A stretch of 36,363 bases of DNA, from the NCBI GenBank assembly GCA_020426395.1, contig JAGQQC010000002.1:1-36363 (forward strand). The letters run 5' to 3'. Positions within the stretch are counted from its first letter, which is position 1; each line of letters begins with the position of its first letter. The translations under genes were made by a program, and so were the position numbers. Of this stretch, positions 34,261 through 36,363 are shown piece by piece. This DNA is from Planctomycetaceae bacterium. Its GTDB lineage: Bacteria > Planctomycetota > Planctomycetia > Planctomycetales > Planctomycetaceae. Under the pieces are notes generated by a model, which saw nothing but the letters and a program-made list of their open reading frames with translations, was not told the origin of the DNA and searched no databases.

Positions 34261-36018
34261 TTACCCGCTTATCTTTTCCCGACGGAGAGCGACGAGGCAC
34301 ATATCATCACTTTGAGACAATTTTCGTGCGAACTGATCAACTTCCTGCACCACTTGCTCGATTAGTTCGTCCATACTCTCGAAAGAGTTTTCCAGCGATT
34401 TAATGAGACGTTTGGTCCCGAATAACTCTTTTTCTGGATTCAATGTCTCCGTGATTCCATCCGTATAAAGAACCAGCGATTCGCCCGGTTGCAGTTCAAA
34501 TTCCAGTTCCTGGAATTTTTGTTCCGGGTTAACCCCAAGCGGCATGCCAGAGATTTCCTTGCCCAGCGGACGAACCTTCGCTTCCGCGTCAATTAACAAC
34601 GGGGGCATATGTCCGGCATTCACGAGACTGATTTTATTCGTTTTCAGATCAAGCACCAGCATCACGAGTGTAATAAATCGAAATCCGATTTCGACCGAGG
34701 AAAGTTCCGCATTCATTGCCCCTAACGTGGCTGAGGCGGTCGCTTCCGTCATCAAGTGGTTTCGTGTTGACGAGAGGAGCCGCGCCATGAACAAAGCCGC
34801 CGGAACGCCCTTGCCGGCAACATCTCCCAACACAATCGCCAGACGATCATCAGGCAATTTGATGTAATCGAAATAATCTCCCCCTACATGTTTGGCGGCT
34901 TCGTAATAATCACAGAAGGTGTATCCCGGAATTGCCGGACGTTCGGAGGGCAAGAAGCCAAGTTGTACCCGCATGGCGAATTCCAGTTCCCGCTCCAGCT
35001 CATGTTGCTTGAGCAACATTTCATGCTGATGCGCATTCTGAATCGCCAGACTGACCTGCGATGCTACACTGAGTAAAACATCCAGATCCTCTTCGGAATA
35101 ACTTTCTCGCAAATCGCTGGTGATCAACTGCAAAGCCCCGAGCACGGTTCCGGAAGTTTCCACCAGGGGAACACACATCGTGGCTCCCGGATCCATATCC
35201 TGTATGGAATCGCTTGAAGAAAAGCGACTGTCCTCCATCGCATTGCGACTCAAAATCGCTTCTTTGGAATTCATAGCCAGTTCAACAATCGTGCGGCTGG
35301 CGCGAGCCGCTTGTGGATCGATATGCGATTGATGCTGACGAGCCGGAATCGTTAATTCGCCTGTTTGGCGATCTTTCATGATCAGAAAGACGGAATCGGT
35401 TTGCGGAAAAAGCTTGAAGCTTTGTCGCAAGATCGTCTCCATCACGGTTTGCAATCTTAACGTGGTCCCCAGAGCTTTACTGATTTCCAGAATCGCCTGC
35501 AGTTTGGTCTCCGCACGGGCCCGGTCTGCCTCTAGACTTTCGCTTGACCTTTTCACCTTCAGGCTTTGGATCACGGCGGTATCGTTTTCAAACTTTCCAT
35601 CATTCAATAACGCACGTTGAATTTCCTTCGCGGAGGGGATCTCTTTATCGATCAGCGAAGGAACAGCCAAAGCCATCGTTTCCTGTCCAGCAGGATCCAG
35701 GGAAGTGGGTAGCATGGCCGAACTGGCTTCGGATCGCATGAACCGGAAGGAAAATCCGCAGACCTTAATGCAATCCTTATTTCTTAACCGGACTTTTCCC
35801 TGAATCGGCTGATCATTGAGCAACGTTTTATTCCGGCTGTGTAGATCTTCCAGATAATAATTCCCCTGTTGTTTCATAATCCGGGCGTGTTGGCGACTGA
35901 CGGAGATGTCATTCAACCGGATTTGACAATCGGGGTGCCGACCGAGCAAAACCAGATCGGAATCGATGTCAATTCGTTCCGGACCGGACAGCCCCTCTTC
36001 AACAATCAGGTACGGCAC
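34261..36018 (-). CDS. FHA-GAF-SpoIIE (PP2C-type) serine phosphatase
   Basis: A 585-residue protein with three domains. Residues 1-95 form a well-kept FHA domain (G26, R27, S41, R42, H44, N63) that should bind phosphothreonine. About 170-340 is a GAF sensor domain (ending LLSVASQVSLAIQNA). About 370-585 is a SpoIIE/RsbU phosphatase with the metal-binding Asp motifs GGDYFDY, LGDVAGKG and LYTDGITE. Such proteins usually dephosphorylate anti-sigma-factor antagonists or other Ser-phosphorylated partners. There is no TM segment, so it is cytoplasmic. The start is GTG 36018 with an excellent GGAGG six nt upstream. It heads a probable operon with the helicase; no cognate anti-sigma gene is in view. 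Confidence 0.93.
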   Translation of the reverse strand: MPYLIVEEGLSGPERIDIDSDLVLLGRHPDCQIRLNDISVSRQHARIMKQQGNYYLEDLHSRNKTLLNDQPIQGKVRLRNKDCIKVCGFSFRFMRSEASSAMLPTSLDPAGQETMALAVPSLIDKEIPSAKEIQRALLNDGKFENDTAVIQSLKVKRSSESLEADRARAETKLQAILEISKALGTTLRLQTVMETILRQSFKLFPQTDSVFLIMKDRQTGELTIPARQHQSHIDPQAARASRTIVELAMNSKEAILSRNAMEDSRFSSSDSIQDMDPGATMCVPLVETSGTVLGALQLITSDLRESYSEEDLDVLLSVASQVSLAIQNAHQHEMLLKQHELERELEFAMRVQLGFLPSERPAIPGYTFCDYYEAAKHVGGDYFDYIKLPDDRLAIVLGDVAGKGVPAALFMARLLSSTRNHLMTEATASATLGAMNAELSSVEIGFRFITLVMLVLDLKTNKISLVNAGHMPPLLIDAEAKVRPLGKEISGMPLGVNPEQKFQELEFELQPGESLVLYTDGITETLNPEKELFGTKRLIKSLENSFESMDELIEQVVQEVDQFARKLSQSDDMCLVALRREKISG

Positions 36019-36363
36019 CTTTCACCTCCAGCCCACTGGAAACCTGGAAAACCAATCACTACGAGACAGCATAAACGGAGTTTTGAATGGGTTCGAACCC
36101 CTGTTTTGTCTGCAATAATCTAATGACTCCTATTATCGAGGGAAGAACACGACTTAAAAAGGGTACTCTCGCTCATTCCCCCCTGTTTTTCCGTTTCAGC
36201 TAGAAATTCAAGGTGAATACATCCGCAGGAGATCCGCTATTCCCGGCTGATCCAATCCGGACAGGAGGCCAGTTCAGGCATTCGACATCTAGGAACTGCT
36301 TTTCTCTTGCGATATGATTACAATAATCCGTATTAGATCTTGTCCAAGATAAGTGTGGCGGCT
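36019..36363. other. 345-bp region upstream of the FHA-GAF-phosphatase gene
   Basis: No gene is evident up to the right edge. It contains the perfect 12-bp palindrome GGGTTCGAACCC at 36089-36100, 71 nt upstream of the phosphatase start, which could be an operator. I found no convincing promoter boxes or terminator. Confidence 0.45.
36025..36029 (-). promoter_or_regulatory. Ribosome binding site for the GTG start of the FHA-GAF-phosphatase gene
   Basis: GGAGG on the minus strand is six nt before GTG 36018. It is one of the few strong Shine-Dalgarno sequences in the window and supports the non-ATG start. Confidence 0.7.

Noticed and set aside
36081-36117. Possible tRNA T-arm around GGGTTCGAACCC
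   Set aside because: The T-stem does not close to five pairs on either strand, and no acceptor, D or anticodon arms can be drawn nearby.

Overview
The window looks like chromosomal DNA from a member of the Planctomycetota. The main clues are two DUF1559 proteins, a run of MoxR / DUF58 / BatA-like / von Willebrand A (VWA) membrane proteins preceded by an exported prenyltransferase-repeat protein, very large low-complexity and coiled-coil proteins, and many starts without a clear Shine-Dalgarno sequence. This assignment rests on gene content alone. I see no rRNA, tRNA, CRISPR array, transposase or phage gene.

Left part (1-4480): a class III aminotransferase cut by the left edge and a Gfo/Idh/MocA dehydrogenase, both on the minus strand. 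Each is preceded by a near-identical GTGTATACA(C/G) motif lying over a possible -10 box, so they may share a regulator. A sugar isomerase/epimerase-like TIM barrel follows on the plus strand, then a Trm112-like zinc protein with a terminator. Dispersed-repeat remnants (a 15-bp perfect hairpin and an inverted CACGAA-type repeat) lie between these genes.

Middle-left (4480-8890): an exported class I methyltransferase, a CPBP-type membrane protease whose stop overlaps that of a convergent sodium/solute symporter, and an exported prenyltransferase-repeat protein. The symporter and the last gene diverge from a 222-bp region holding a 14-bp palindrome and a 30-bp-spaced direct repeat.

Centre (8930-20770): five co-directional genes form the core of the window: a MoxR AAA+ ATPase, a DUF58 VWA protein, two large membrane proteins that each combine VWA with a glutamine-amidotransferase-like fold, and a 1447-residue DUF4175-like protein carrying an Asn/Ser/Gln-rich stretch of about 200 residues. 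By analogy with MoxR/Bat systems they probably form an ATP-driven, metal-dependent assembly or quality-control machine in the cell envelope; its substrate is unknown.

Right part (20768-36363): two tandem DUF1559 lipoproteins, a UPF0173 metal hydrolase and glucose-6-phosphate isomerase (likely one operon with a terminator), and a VanZ-like protein, all on the minus strand. Then come a 1777-residue FHA / coiled-coil / two-TM protein on the plus strand, a DinG-type helicase with one replaced Fe-S cysteine, and an FHA-GAF-SpoIIE phosphatase. The two FHA proteins suggest Ser/Thr-phosphorylation signalling here. The best candidates for something undescribed are the giant FHA coiled-coil protein and the Asn/Ser/Gln-rich MoxR-cluster protein.
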